Positions 15,401 to 22,122 of a stretch of DNA of 22,401 nt are shown here, in pieces. A program made the translations under genes and the position numbers. Source of the stretch: Oscillospiraceae bacterium (GTDB taxonomy: Bacteria > Bacillota > Clostridia > Oscillospirales > Oscillospiraceae); contig JAFVWG010000026.1 in NCBI GenBank assembly GCA_017501805.1, forward strand, positions 1 through 22,401. The letters are read 5' to 3'. Position 1 is the first letter of the stretch. The number at the start of each line of letters is the position of its first letter. The notes beneath the pieces were generated by a model, which ran no database searches, had not been told where the DNA came from, and worked only from the letters and a program-made list of their open reading frames with translations.

Positions 15401-16729
15401 TCAAACGTTCTTTTCGTTCTTCTGTCGGATCGTCAGACGGATCGGCGTGCCGGTCAGTCCGAACACCGCACGGATCTGGTTTTCCAGATACCGCTGATAG
15501 GAAAAATGGAACAGCTTCGCATCGTTGCAGAATGCCACGAAATGCGGCGGCTTCACCCCGGTCTGCGTCATATAGTAGATCTTCAGCCGACGTCCCTTGT
15601 CCGTAGGCGGCTGCACGCGCGCGGTCGCATCGGCGAGGATGCTGTTGAGCATTCCCGTGGTGATGCGAAGGGCGGACTGCTCCGCTACGGCATTGATATA
15701 CTCAAAGAGTTTTCCGACGCGCTGACCCGTCAGAGCGGAGATGAACAGGATGGGAGCATAGCTCATATAGGACAGATCGCGGCGGATCTGCTCCGTCATC
15801 TTGTCCATCGTCTTGTCGTCCTTTTCGACGATGTCCCACTTATTGACAACGATGATGCACGCCTTGCCCGCTTCGTGGGCAAGACCCGCGATTTTCGTAT
15901 CCTGCTCCGTGACGCCGTCGTTGGCGTCGATGAGGATCAGACAGACGTCCGACCGCTCGATCGCAGCGATCGTGCGCAGATTGGAAAAGCGCTCGATATC
16001 GTCGTCGATCTTCGACTTGCGGCGCATACCCGCCGTGTCGATGAGGCGGTATTTGCCGAATTCATTCTCAAAATGGGTGTCGATGGCGTCTCGCGTCGTG
16101 CCCGCGACATTGGAGACGATCGATCTTGTATAGCCGAGAATGCGGTTGAGCAGGCTGGATTTGCCGACGTTCGGCTTGCCGATGATGGCAACGCTTGTCA
16201 CGTCCTCCTCTTCCTCTTCCGCATCGGCTTCCGGCAGATGCTCCACGCAGAAATCCAGCAGATCGCCCGTTCCGTGACCGTGGACGGCGGAGACTTCGAT
16301 GGGATCGCCGACGCCGAGTCCGTAGAATTCGAAAATATCCGGGTTGACCGCACCGACGCTGTCGCACTTATTGACGGCAAGCACGATCGGCTTTTTGGAT
16401 CGCTTGAGCATCGAGGCGACTTCCGCATCGGCAGCTGTCATACCAACCTTGACGTCCGTCACCATAATGATCACGTCCGCCATCTCGATGGCGATTTCCG
16501 CCTGGCGGCGCATAAACATCAGCATCTCGCTGTCCGTTTTCGGCTCGATGCCGCCGGTGTCAACAAGGTCAAAGGTGCGTCCGCACCACTCGACGGTGCC
16601 GTAGATCCTGTCGCGCGTCACACCGGGCGTGTCATCGACGATCGCCGTGCGCTGACCGGTCAGTTTATTAAAGAGCATGGACTTGCCGACATTCGGCCGT
16701 CCGACGATTGCAACCAGCGGTCTGGGCAT
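15401..16729 (-). CDS. der: Ribosome-assembly GTPase Der (EngA)
   Basis: Der is an essential tandem-domain GTPase that matures the 50S subunit. The 442-residue protein contains two G domains and a C-terminal KH-like domain (about 350-442). G1 motifs are GRPNVGKS (10-17) and GKPNVGKS (184-191); G3 motifs are DTGG and DTAG; G4 motifs are NKCD and NKWD. An acidic linker, EEEEED (about 173-178), separates the two G domains. The ATG follows AAAGGAGGAG. It heads the der-plsY-gpsA operon and is the only ribosome-assembly gene in that unit. Confidence 0.98.
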   Translation of the reverse strand: MPRPLVAIVGRPNVGKSMLFNKLTGQRTAIVDDTPGVTRDRIYGTVEWCGRTFDLVDTGGIEPKTDSEMLMFMRRQAEIAIEMADVIIMVTDVKVGMTAADAEVASMLKRSKKPIVLAVNKCDSVGAVNPDIFEFYGLGVGDPIEVSAVHGHGTGDLLDFCVEHLPEADAEEEEEDVTSVAIIGKPNVGKSSLLNRILGYTRSIVSNVAGTTRDAIDTHFENEFGKYRLIDTAGMRRKSKIDDDIERFSNLRTIAAIERSDVCLILIDANDGVTEQDTKIAGLAHEAGKACIIVVNKWDIVEKDDKTMDKMTEQIRRDLSYMSYAPILFISALTGQRVGKLFEYINAVAEQSALRITTGMLNSILADATARVQPPTDKGRRLKIYYMTQTGVKPPHFVAFCNDAKLFHFSYQRYLENQIRAVFGLTGTPIRLTIRQKNEKNV

Positions 16730-16770
16730 GGCGTTCTCCTCCTTTGTTCGGGCGCAGCACGCCCGCCTAT

Positions 16771-16799
16771 ATTATGACATCGTTTTTCGTCCGCGTCAA
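16771..16799 (-). promoter_or_regulatory. Strong predicted promoter of der-plsY-gpsA with 5' stem-loop
   Basis: On the minus strand: TTGACG (16794-16799), a 17-bp spacer and CATAAT (16771-16776) with TGT before it, an extended -10. The expected transcript start is near 16764. A 6-bp GC stem, CGGGCG with CGCCCG (16749-16765, 5-nt loop), would form at the extreme 5' end of the mRNA, followed by the ribosome binding site. Confidence 0.8.
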
Positions 16800-16856
16800 C
16801 CGACTGATATCTGTGCGGCACGCAGCAGCGAAAACGGTCGATATTTGGCGTAATTA

Positions 16857-16888
16857 TGAGAAAAAGAGGAAGGCAACGCCCTCCTCTT
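16857..16888 (-). terminator. Rho-independent terminator of yceD-rpmF
   Basis: On the minus strand an 11-bp stem with one G-U pair (AAGAGGAGGGC with GCCTTCCTCTT, 3-nt loop) runs into TTTTTCT. It lies about 16 nt after the rpmF stop. The roughly 57 bp between it and the der promoter show no gene. Confidence 0.85.
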
Positions 16889-16904
16889 ACTTCTCGGAAA
16901 CAAA

Positions 16905-17090
16905 TCACTTTGCTTCGACCGCAATGACCTCACGACCGTTGTAATAGCCGCAAGCCTTGCAGACTCTGTGAGGCAGCCGGGGTTCTCCGCACTTGGGGCA
17001 TGCCACAACACCGGGGATCGCCAGCTTCCAATGCGAATTGCGACGCTTGTCTCTTCTCGCCTTGGATACTTTTCTCTTAGGAACTGCCAT
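16905..17090 (-). CDS. rpmF: 50S ribosomal protein L32
   Basis: L32 is a small large-subunit ribosomal protein. The 61-residue product begins MAVPKRKVSKARRDKRR and carries a zinc ribbon with two CxxC pairs (CPKC and CKAC), so it is the C+ form. The true ATG at 17090 has AAGGAGGTG just upstream; the frame is open a further 12 codons, but nothing supports an earlier start. It follows yceD by 60 nt, a pairing widespread in bacteria, and ends at a clear terminator. Confidence 0.98.
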   Translation of the reverse strand: MAVPKRKVSKARRDKRRNSHWKLAIPGVVACPKCGEPRLPHRVCKACGYYNGREVIAVEAK

Positions 17091-17150
17091 TTGGTACACC
17101 TCCTTGACCGAAATGCCATCGGGCATATGCTCTACGTAATGAATGTCCCA

Positions 17151-17648
17151 TTATTTCAGGAGCTTCTCAAGCACAGCCAGCCTGGGGTCAGTCTCCGGCT
17201 TGCATTCGCACGGACCGCGGTTCAGATTCGCGCCGCAGCGGCAGCAGAGACCTTTACAATCCTCCCGGCAGAGCTGTTTCGCGTCCATATTGAGGACGAA
17301 CGCCGTGCGGAGAATATCATCCATATCCGCCTTGCCTTCCGTCAGTCGGAATGTCCAGATGTCGTCAGACTCGGCAGAATCGGGATCCGATTCCAAAACT
17401 GCATGTACAGGGATGACCGTTTCACGCAGAAACGGCTCGGCGCAGCGGTCACAGACGCAGTGCAGCGTCGTGGAAAGCTCGCCGTCCAGCAGAAGAACTC
17501 CCGCCGAATCGCGAACCTCCCCGGAGGCTTTCACAGGCTCCTGCGCAGGAGCGATTCCCCCGAAGACCATGTCGCTGAAATCCAAGGTGAGATCAAACGA
17601 CTCGCGAACACCGGGATCGCGCAATATTCCGGATAAATCGAGCAGCAT
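17151..17648 (-). CDS. yceD: YceD family (DUF177) protein
   Basis: This 165-residue protein belongs to the DUF177/YceD family (YlbN in Bacillus), linked to 23S rRNA accumulation and 50S maturation; its biochemical activity is not settled. Two cysteine-rich parts stand out: CVCDRC in the middle, and a C-terminal CREDCKGLC-CRCG-CEC cluster that is common in Firmicutes members and probably binds a metal (inference). The start is ATG 17648 with GGTGAGG closely upstream. The gene lies directly before rpmF, as in most bacteria, under a perfect-consensus promoter. Confidence 0.93.
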   Translation of the reverse strand: MLLDLSGILRDPGVRESFDLTLDFSDMVFGGIAPAQEPVKASGEVRDSAGVLLLDGELSTTLHCVCDRCAEPFLRETVIPVHAVLESDPDSAESDDIWTFRLTEGKADMDDILRTAFVLNMDAKQLCREDCKGLCCRCGANLNRGPCECKPETDPRLAVLEKLLK

Positions 17649-17679
17649 ATCCTCACCCGCCCATAATCATGCACGGTCT

Positions 17680-17708
17680 ATTATATAAGCGCGGTCGCCT
17701 TCTGTCAA
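17680..17708 (-). promoter_or_regulatory. Perfect-consensus sigma-A promoter of yceD-rpmF
   Basis: On the minus strand TTGACA (17703-17708), exactly 17 bp, and TATAAT (17680-17685) match the sigma-A consensus in all twelve positions. A and T runs just upstream (17711-17728, CTTTTTT-CGG-AAAAAAG) form a small palindrome that could serve as an UP element. The leader before the yceD ATG is about 25 nt. Confidence 0.92.
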
Positions 17709-17793
17709 ACACTTTTTTCGGAAAAAAGCAAAAGAATTTCAAACCACCTTGTTTTCAGGGCTAAAACTTTTCCCTGTTTTGCCATTCTCACTC

Positions 17794-17822
17794 TTTACCT
17801 GTCCGAAAGATTATGATATAAT
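17794..17822 (+). promoter_or_regulatory. Predicted promoter of rluA-like gene and pot operon
   Basis: TTTACC (17794-17799), a 17-bp spacer and TATAAT (17817-17822), preceded by TGA as an extended -10. A second TATAAT follows at 17827-17832 but has no matching -35. The leader to the GTG start is about 36 nt. The 216-bp gap between yceD and this gene (17649-17864) holds this promoter and the divergent yceD promoter; nothing else convincing was seen there. Confidence 0.65.
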
Positions 17823-17864
17823 TTTGTATAATTTGTGCAAAGCTAGGGAAAGGATGGTGCGGCC

Positions 17865-18833
17865 GTGAAGGAATTTTCCGTCGGTAAAAACGACGCCGGG
17901 CAGCGACTGGATCGCTACCTCTCCAAAACGATCCCCCTCCTGCCCCCCGGACTTTTGCAGAAATCCATTCGTCTCAAGCGGATCAAGCTGAATGGAAAGC
18001 CCGCCAAGCGCGATACGCGCATTGCGGAGGGCGACACCGTACTGGCGTACATCTCGGACGAATTCTTTGAAGCGCCGAAAGAGGAAAACGCCTTTCTCAC
18101 AGTCGCAGTCCCCTCGCTCAGCATCGTCTACGAGGACGAGAACATTCTTCTTGCGGACAAGCGTCCCGGCGTAGCCGTCCATCCGCACGACGGAGCGGAG
18201 TACGGCAGAACGCTCATCGACCAGATCCAGGCGTATCTCTATCAGAAGGGCGAGTGGAATCCGAAGGAGTCCGACTCCTTCACCCCCGCACTCTGCAACC
18301 GCATCGACCGCAACACGGGCGGCATCGTCATCGCGGCAAAAAACGCTCAGGCGCTGCGGATCATCAACGAGAAGATCCGGACCCGTGAGCTGGACAAGCG
18401 CTATCTCTGCATCACCGTCGGTACGCCGAAAAATGCGGAGGGAGAGCTGATCCGATACCTTGTAAAGGACGAAAAGCACAACCTTGTCCGTGTATACCGA
18501 AAACCGACAAGCGGTGCAAAAACAGCCGTCACACGCTATCACACCCTGAAAAGCAGCGGAAAGCTCAGCCTCGTGGAGGTCGAGCTGGAGACCGGAAGGA
18601 CGCATCAGATCCGTGCCTGCTTCGCCGATGCGGGCTTCCCGCTCCTCGGCGACGGAAAATACGGACGCGGCGAGGTCAACCGTGCCCACGGCGAAACGCG
18701 TCAGTGCCTCTACGCTTATAAGCTGCGCTTCTGCTTCCGCACGGACGCAGGTGCGCTGCAATATTTGAACGGAAAGACATTTCGGGCACAGACCGTGCCC
18801 TTCGCGGAAACATACTTCGGAGGAACTCCATGA
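17865..18833 (+). CDS. RluA family pseudouridine synthase
   Basis: This 322-residue enzyme should convert specific uridines in rRNA or tRNA to pseudouridine. An S4-like RNA-binding domain covers about residues 1-70 (SVGKNDAGQRLDRYL, SIRLKRIKLNGK). The catalytic domain has LADKRPGVAVHP and NRIDRNTGG, with D148 as the predicted catalytic aspartate, then LETGRTHQIRACFADAGFPLLGD. The motif differs from the usual HRLDxxTSG of RluC/RluD, so no specific symbol is given. GTG start, with AAAGGA 10 nt upstream. Its stop overlaps the potA start as ATGA, coupling it to the polyamine transporter genes. Confidence 0.93.
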   Translation: MKEFSVGKNDAGQRLDRYLSKTIPLLPPGLLQKSIRLKRIKLNGKPAKRDTRIAEGDTVLAYISDEFFEAPKEENAFLTVAVPSLSIVYEDENILLADKRPGVAVHPHDGAEYGRTLIDQIQAYLYQKGEWNPKESDSFTPALCNRIDRNTGGIVIAAKNAQALRIINEKIRTRELDKRYLCITVGTPKNAEGELIRYLVKDEKHNLVRVYRKPTSGAKTAVTRYHTLKSSGKLSLVEVELETGRTHQIRACFADAGFPLLGDGKYGRGEVNRAHGETRQCLYAYKLRFCFRTDAGALQYLNGKTFRAQTVPFAETYFGGTP

Positions 18834-20416
18834 TCACAAAAAACAAGCTGATCCAATTCAAGAATATCGTCAAGAGCTTTGACGACGGTCAGGTCGTCCT
18901 CAAGGGTGTGAACCTGGACATTTACGAAAATGAATTCGTCACACTGCTCGGTCCGTCCGGATGCGGAAAAACAACGCTTCTCCGCATTCTCGGCGGTTTT
19001 CTGCAGCCGACGGAGGGGCAGGTTTTGTTTGACGGAGAAGATATCGTCAACGTCCCCTCCTACCGCCGCGAGATCAATACCGTTTTCCAGAAATACGCGC
19101 TGTTCCCGCATATGAACGTCTTTGACAACGTCGCTTTCGGTCTGACCATCAAGAAAGCGCCGAAGGACGTCATCGAACAGAAGGTCAAGCGTATGCTGCG
19201 CCTGGTGAACCTCGACGAATACGCCAAGCGGAATGTCACGGAGCTTTCCGGAGGTCAGCAGCAGCGCGTTGCCATCGTGCGCGCGCTTGTAAACGAGCCG
19301 AAGGTCCTGCTGCTGGACGAGCCGCTCGGTGCACTTGACCTCAAGCTCCGCAAGGAGATGCAGAAGGAACTCAAGGCCATTCAGGAAGAGGTCGGCATCA
19401 CCTTCATCTTCGTCACGCACGACCAGGAAGAAGCGCTGACGATGTCGGATAAGATCGTCGTGATGCGCGACGGAGAGATCCAGCAGATCGGATCTCCGGA
19501 CGATATCTACAACCGGCCTGTCAACCGCTTTGTCGCAGACTTCATCGGCGACACGAACATCGTCGACGGTGTGATGGTGCAGGACGAGCTTGTTGAATTT
19601 GAGGATAAAAAATTCCCCTGCCGCGTGCGCGGCTTTGCTGCGGGCGAACCGGTCGACGTCGTCATCCGCCCGGAGCATCTGGAGCTTTGCGACAAGGAAA
19701 AGGGCATGCTGCACGGCATCGTCAAGTCGCAGCTTTTCAAAGGAATGCAGCACGAGACCGTCGTGGAAACGCGCGTCGGCACCTCCATCACGGTGCGGAT
19801 GTTCGTCTCCGAAGACCGCCCTGTTTATAACGAAAAGGAAGGCGAAAAGCTCAGCGCAAACGCTTTCTATCTGGACGTCACCGACATCGACGAGCTGACC
19901 GATGCAAGCGTCATTACGCTTGCTTCCGCCGAGGCCTGGGATGCCGAGACCGACGAGCCGATCTCCATCAAAGAGGTCGAATACGAGATCAAAAAAGAAA
20001 CCGGCACCTACCCCGTCACCTTCCGCACCGCGGGCGGGACCACCATCACGGTCAACGCGATGGTAAAGGACGAAAACCGTGTCGTCAGCAAGGTCTTCAA
20101 CGAGGAGATCTATGCAATGAACTTCTTCGTCAAGACCGACGACATTCTCGACAGCGTCGCGCTGGACACCGATCTGCGCTCCTGGGCGAACGCCTCCGCG
20201 TGGAATCTGACGGATGACACACAGGTGCAGATCACCGACGTACGCTACGATTTCGATCAGGAACAGATCGTCCCCGGCGTTTATGAGGTCACCTTCAGCA
20301 CGAAGGGCTACGAGTATCAGGTCTCCACAACGAGAAAGCTGGAGATCGGCTCGGAGGTCGGCCTCCGCTTCCGTCCCGAGGACATCCACGCGATGAAGAA
20401 GGAGGGGCATTTCTGA
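18830..20416 (+). CDS. potA: Spermidine/putrescine ABC transporter ATPase PotA with inserted repeat domain
   Basis: PotA is the ATPase that powers polyamine import. The nucleotide-binding domain is complete: Walker A GPSGCGKTT (41-49), Q-loop Q87, signature LSGGQ (139-143), Walker B VLLLDEP with E164, and H-loop H197. The start of a TOBE domain follows (IRPEHLEL, then GIVKSQLFKG near 296-305), and its end is recognisable at the C-terminus (GSEVGLRFRPEDIHAM, about 507-522). Between them lies about 175 residues not normal for PotA, made of two related modules (330-416 and 417-507). The protein is therefore 528 residues instead of about 350-380. The start follows GGAGG by 6 nt and overlaps the upstream stop. 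potB follows after 1 nt. No frameshift is seen, so the long form is probably real. Confidence 0.95.
   Translation: MITKNKLIQFKNIVKSFDDGQVVLKGVNLDIYENEFVTLLGPSGCGKTTLLRILGGFLQPTEGQVLFDGEDIVNVPSYRREINTVFQKYALFPHMNVFDNVAFGLTIKKAPKDVIEQKVKRMLRLVNLDEYAKRNVTELSGGQQQRVAIVRALVNEPKVLLLDEPLGALDLKLRKEMQKELKAIQEEVGITFIFVTHDQEEALTMSDKIVVMRDGEIQQIGSPDDIYNRPVNRFVADFIGDTNIVDGVMVQDELVEFEDKKFPCRVRGFAAGEPVDVVIRPEHLELCDKEKGMLHGIVKSQLFKGMQHETVVETRVGTSITVRMFVSEDRPVYNEKEGEKLSANAFYLDVTDIDELTDASVITLASAEAWDAETDEPISIKEVEYEIKKETGTYPVTFRTAGGTTITVNAMVKDENRVVSKVFNEEIYAMNFFVKTDDILDSVALDTDLRSWANASAWNLTDDTQVQITDVRYDFDQEQIVPGVYEVTFSTKGYEYQVSTTRKLEIGSEVGLRFRPEDIHAMKKEGHF
19817..20350 (+). repeat. Two tandem ~90-residue modules encoded inside potA
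   Basis: Residues 330-416 and 417-507 of PotA align to each other. Shared features are AFYLDVTDIDEL versus NFFVKTDDILDS, SAEAWD versus ASAWNL, ISIKEVEYEI versus VQITDVRYDF, and GTYPVTFRTAGGTTITV versus GVYEVTFSTKGYEYQV. The last strand pair also resembles residues 308-329 (ETVVETRVGTSITVRMFV), the point where the TOBE domain is interrupted. The pattern resembles bacterial Ig-like or other beta-sandwich modules. The identity between copies is low, so this is an old duplication and not a DNA-level repeat. Confidence 0.7.
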
Positions 20417-20417
20417 G

Positions 20418-21254
20418 TTGAAACAGTTTCGCAGAATCACCTATCCTTATCTTCTGTGGATCCTTGTGATGATCTGTGCGCCGATGCTGCTGATCCTTCT
20501 CTACGCGTTCACGATCGAAGGGAACGACGTCGCGTCGGTAAAGTTCTCTCTGAGCAACTTCGCACGCTTTGTGTCCGACCCGGTGTTCATCGACGTGTTG
20601 CTGCGGTCTCTGTACATCGCGCTCGTCACGACCGTCATCTGCGTTCTGCTCGGCTATCCCCTCGCCTATTTTCTGGCGAAGCTGCCGGAGCGGCAGAATG
20701 TCCTGATGATCCTGCTCATCACGATGCCGACCTGGATCAATATGCTGGTTCGGACCTATGCGTGGATGGGCATCCTGCAGGACAACGGCGTGATCAACAG
20801 CATTCTCGGCTGGTTCGGGATCGGACCGGTCAAGATGATCCATACAAGCTTCGCGGTCATTTTAGGTATGGTCTACAACTTCATTCCCTTTATGATCCTG
20901 CAGATCCACACTTCCCTTCGCAAGATGGACAAGAGTCTTCTCGAGGCGGCGAGCGATCTCGGCGCGAGCCGTGCAATGGCGTTCCTTCGTGTCACGCTGC
21001 CGCTGTCGATGCCGGGCGTTATCTCCGGCATCACGCTGGTCTTCCTGCCTGCCGTGTCCAGCTTCTTCATTCCGAGGCTGCTCGGCGGCGGTCAGTTCGT
21101 CCTCGTCGGGAACGTCATCGAAAGCCAGTTCCTCACCTCGGGCGACTGGAACTTCGGCAGCGCGATCTCGCTCATTATGGCGATCATCATCATTCTTTCC
21201 ATGTGGCTGACACGGCGTGCCGAAGCAGTTTCCGGCACTGAGAGAAAGGAGTGA
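20418..21254 (+). CDS. potB: Spermidine/putrescine ABC transporter permease PotB
   Basis: PotB is one of the two membrane subunits of the polyamine importer. The 278-residue product has about six transmembrane helices: near 9-31, 60-85, 95-115, 140-165, 195-220 and 250-270. It also has the cytoplasmic EAA loop EAASDLGASRAMAFLRVTLP that contacts PotA. The TTG start lies just after the potA stop, with AGGAGGGG about 10 nt upstream inside potA. It is followed by potC after 4 nt. Confidence 0.95.
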   Translation: MKQFRRITYPYLLWILVMICAPMLLILLYAFTIEGNDVASVKFSLSNFARFVSDPVFIDVLLRSLYIALVTTVICVLLGYPLAYFLAKLPERQNVLMILLITMPTWINMLVRTYAWMGILQDNGVINSILGWFGIGPVKMIHTSFAVILGMVYNFIPFMILQIHTSLRKMDKSLLEAASDLGASRAMAFLRVTLPLSMPGVISGITLVFLPAVSSFFIPRLLGGGQFVLVGNVIESQFLTSGDWNFGSAISLIMAIIIILSMWLTRRAEAVSGTERKE

Positions 21255-21258
21255 CGAT

Positions 21259-22077
21259 ATGAAAGAACGCGTATCCCCGCTGGAGAAAGCCGCGCTTGGG
21301 CTGATGCTCCTGTTCTTCTATCTCCCCATCGTCTACATCGTCATTTTCTCCTTTAACGATTCCCGCTCGCTGACAAATTTCACAGGCTTTTCGCTGCAGT
21401 GGTATGAGAAAATGTTCTCCGACTCAACGATGGTCGAATCCATCTTCTACACCGTTGTTATCGCCGTGCTTGCGACCGTGATCTCCACCGTCGTCGGTAC
21501 ACTGACCGCGATCGGTCTCTCCAAATCCCGCAAGATCCTGCAGACCGCCGTTGAACGGATCAACGACCTTCCGGTGATGAATCCGGACATCGTTACGGCG
21601 ATCGGTCTTCTGATGTTCTTCAGCGCGATCGCGGTCCGTAAAGGTTTTCTGACCCTGCTGCTCGCCCACATTATGTTCTGCATACCATATGTTATGCTCA
21701 GCGTAATGCCGAAGCTGCGCTCTCTCGACCCCAATCTGACGGACGCGGCGATGGACCTCGGCGCAACGCCGATGCAGGCGATCACGAAGGTCATTGTCCC
21801 GCAGATCCGCCCCGGCATCATATCCGGCGCACTCATCGCCTTTACGATGTCCTTTGACGACTTTGTTATTTCCTACTTCGTCACGGGCAACGGCGTGCAG
21901 AACATCTCCATTCTGGTCTACACGATGTCCAAGCGCGTCAACCCCTCGATCAACGCGCTGTCCACCATCGTCATCGCGGCGATCGCGGTCGTCGTTCTGA
22001 TCGTCAATCTCCTTCCTCTGCTGCACACGAAAAAGCTCCTGAGCAGCACCGGGCAGAAGCAGGTGGAAGAACGGTAA
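21259..22077 (+). CDS. potC: Spermidine/putrescine ABC transporter permease PotC
   Basis: PotC is the second permease subunit. The 272-residue protein has about six hydrophobic helices and the EAA-type loop DAAMDLGATPMQAITKVIVPQI. The sequences FSFNDSRSL near the N-terminus and SFDDFVISYFVTG in the last third are typical of PotC. The start ATG 21259 has AAAGGAG 8 nt upstream; the frame is open 14 codons further up, inside potB, but without a ribosome binding site. It precedes the potD start by 45 nt. Confidence 0.96.
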   Translation: MKERVSPLEKAALGLMLLFFYLPIVYIVIFSFNDSRSLTNFTGFSLQWYEKMFSDSTMVESIFYTVVIAVLATVISTVVGTLTAIGLSKSRKILQTAVERINDLPVMNPDIVTAIGLLMFFSAIAVRKGFLTLLLAHIMFCIPYVMLSVMPKLRSLDPNLTDAAMDLGATPMQAITKVIVPQIRPGIISGALIAFTMSFDDFVISYFVTGNGVQNISILVYTMSKRVNPSINALSTIVIAAIAVVVLIVNLLPLLHTKKLLSSTGQKQVEER

Positions 22078-22122
22078 GCATCCAACCCTTTTCGGCATTC
22101 TTTAGAAAGAGCAGGTAAACCA

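Noticed and set aside
14739..15404. A second minus-strand frame of 221 codons over plsY
   Set aside because: It is a frame-shifted shadow; the PlsY frame has the conserved GSGNAG and GGKG motifs and membrane helices.
17750..17785. Imperfect hairpin CAGGG...CCCTG upstream of the RluA-type gene
   Set aside because: Only 5 bp of stem with an 11-nt loop, no T-run and no match to a known riboswitch or leader; probably chance.
18716..20440. A 574-codon minus-strand frame antisense to potA
   Set aside because: Composition is typical of an antisense shadow (runs of Asp, Leu, His), and no promoter or ribosome binding site was seen.
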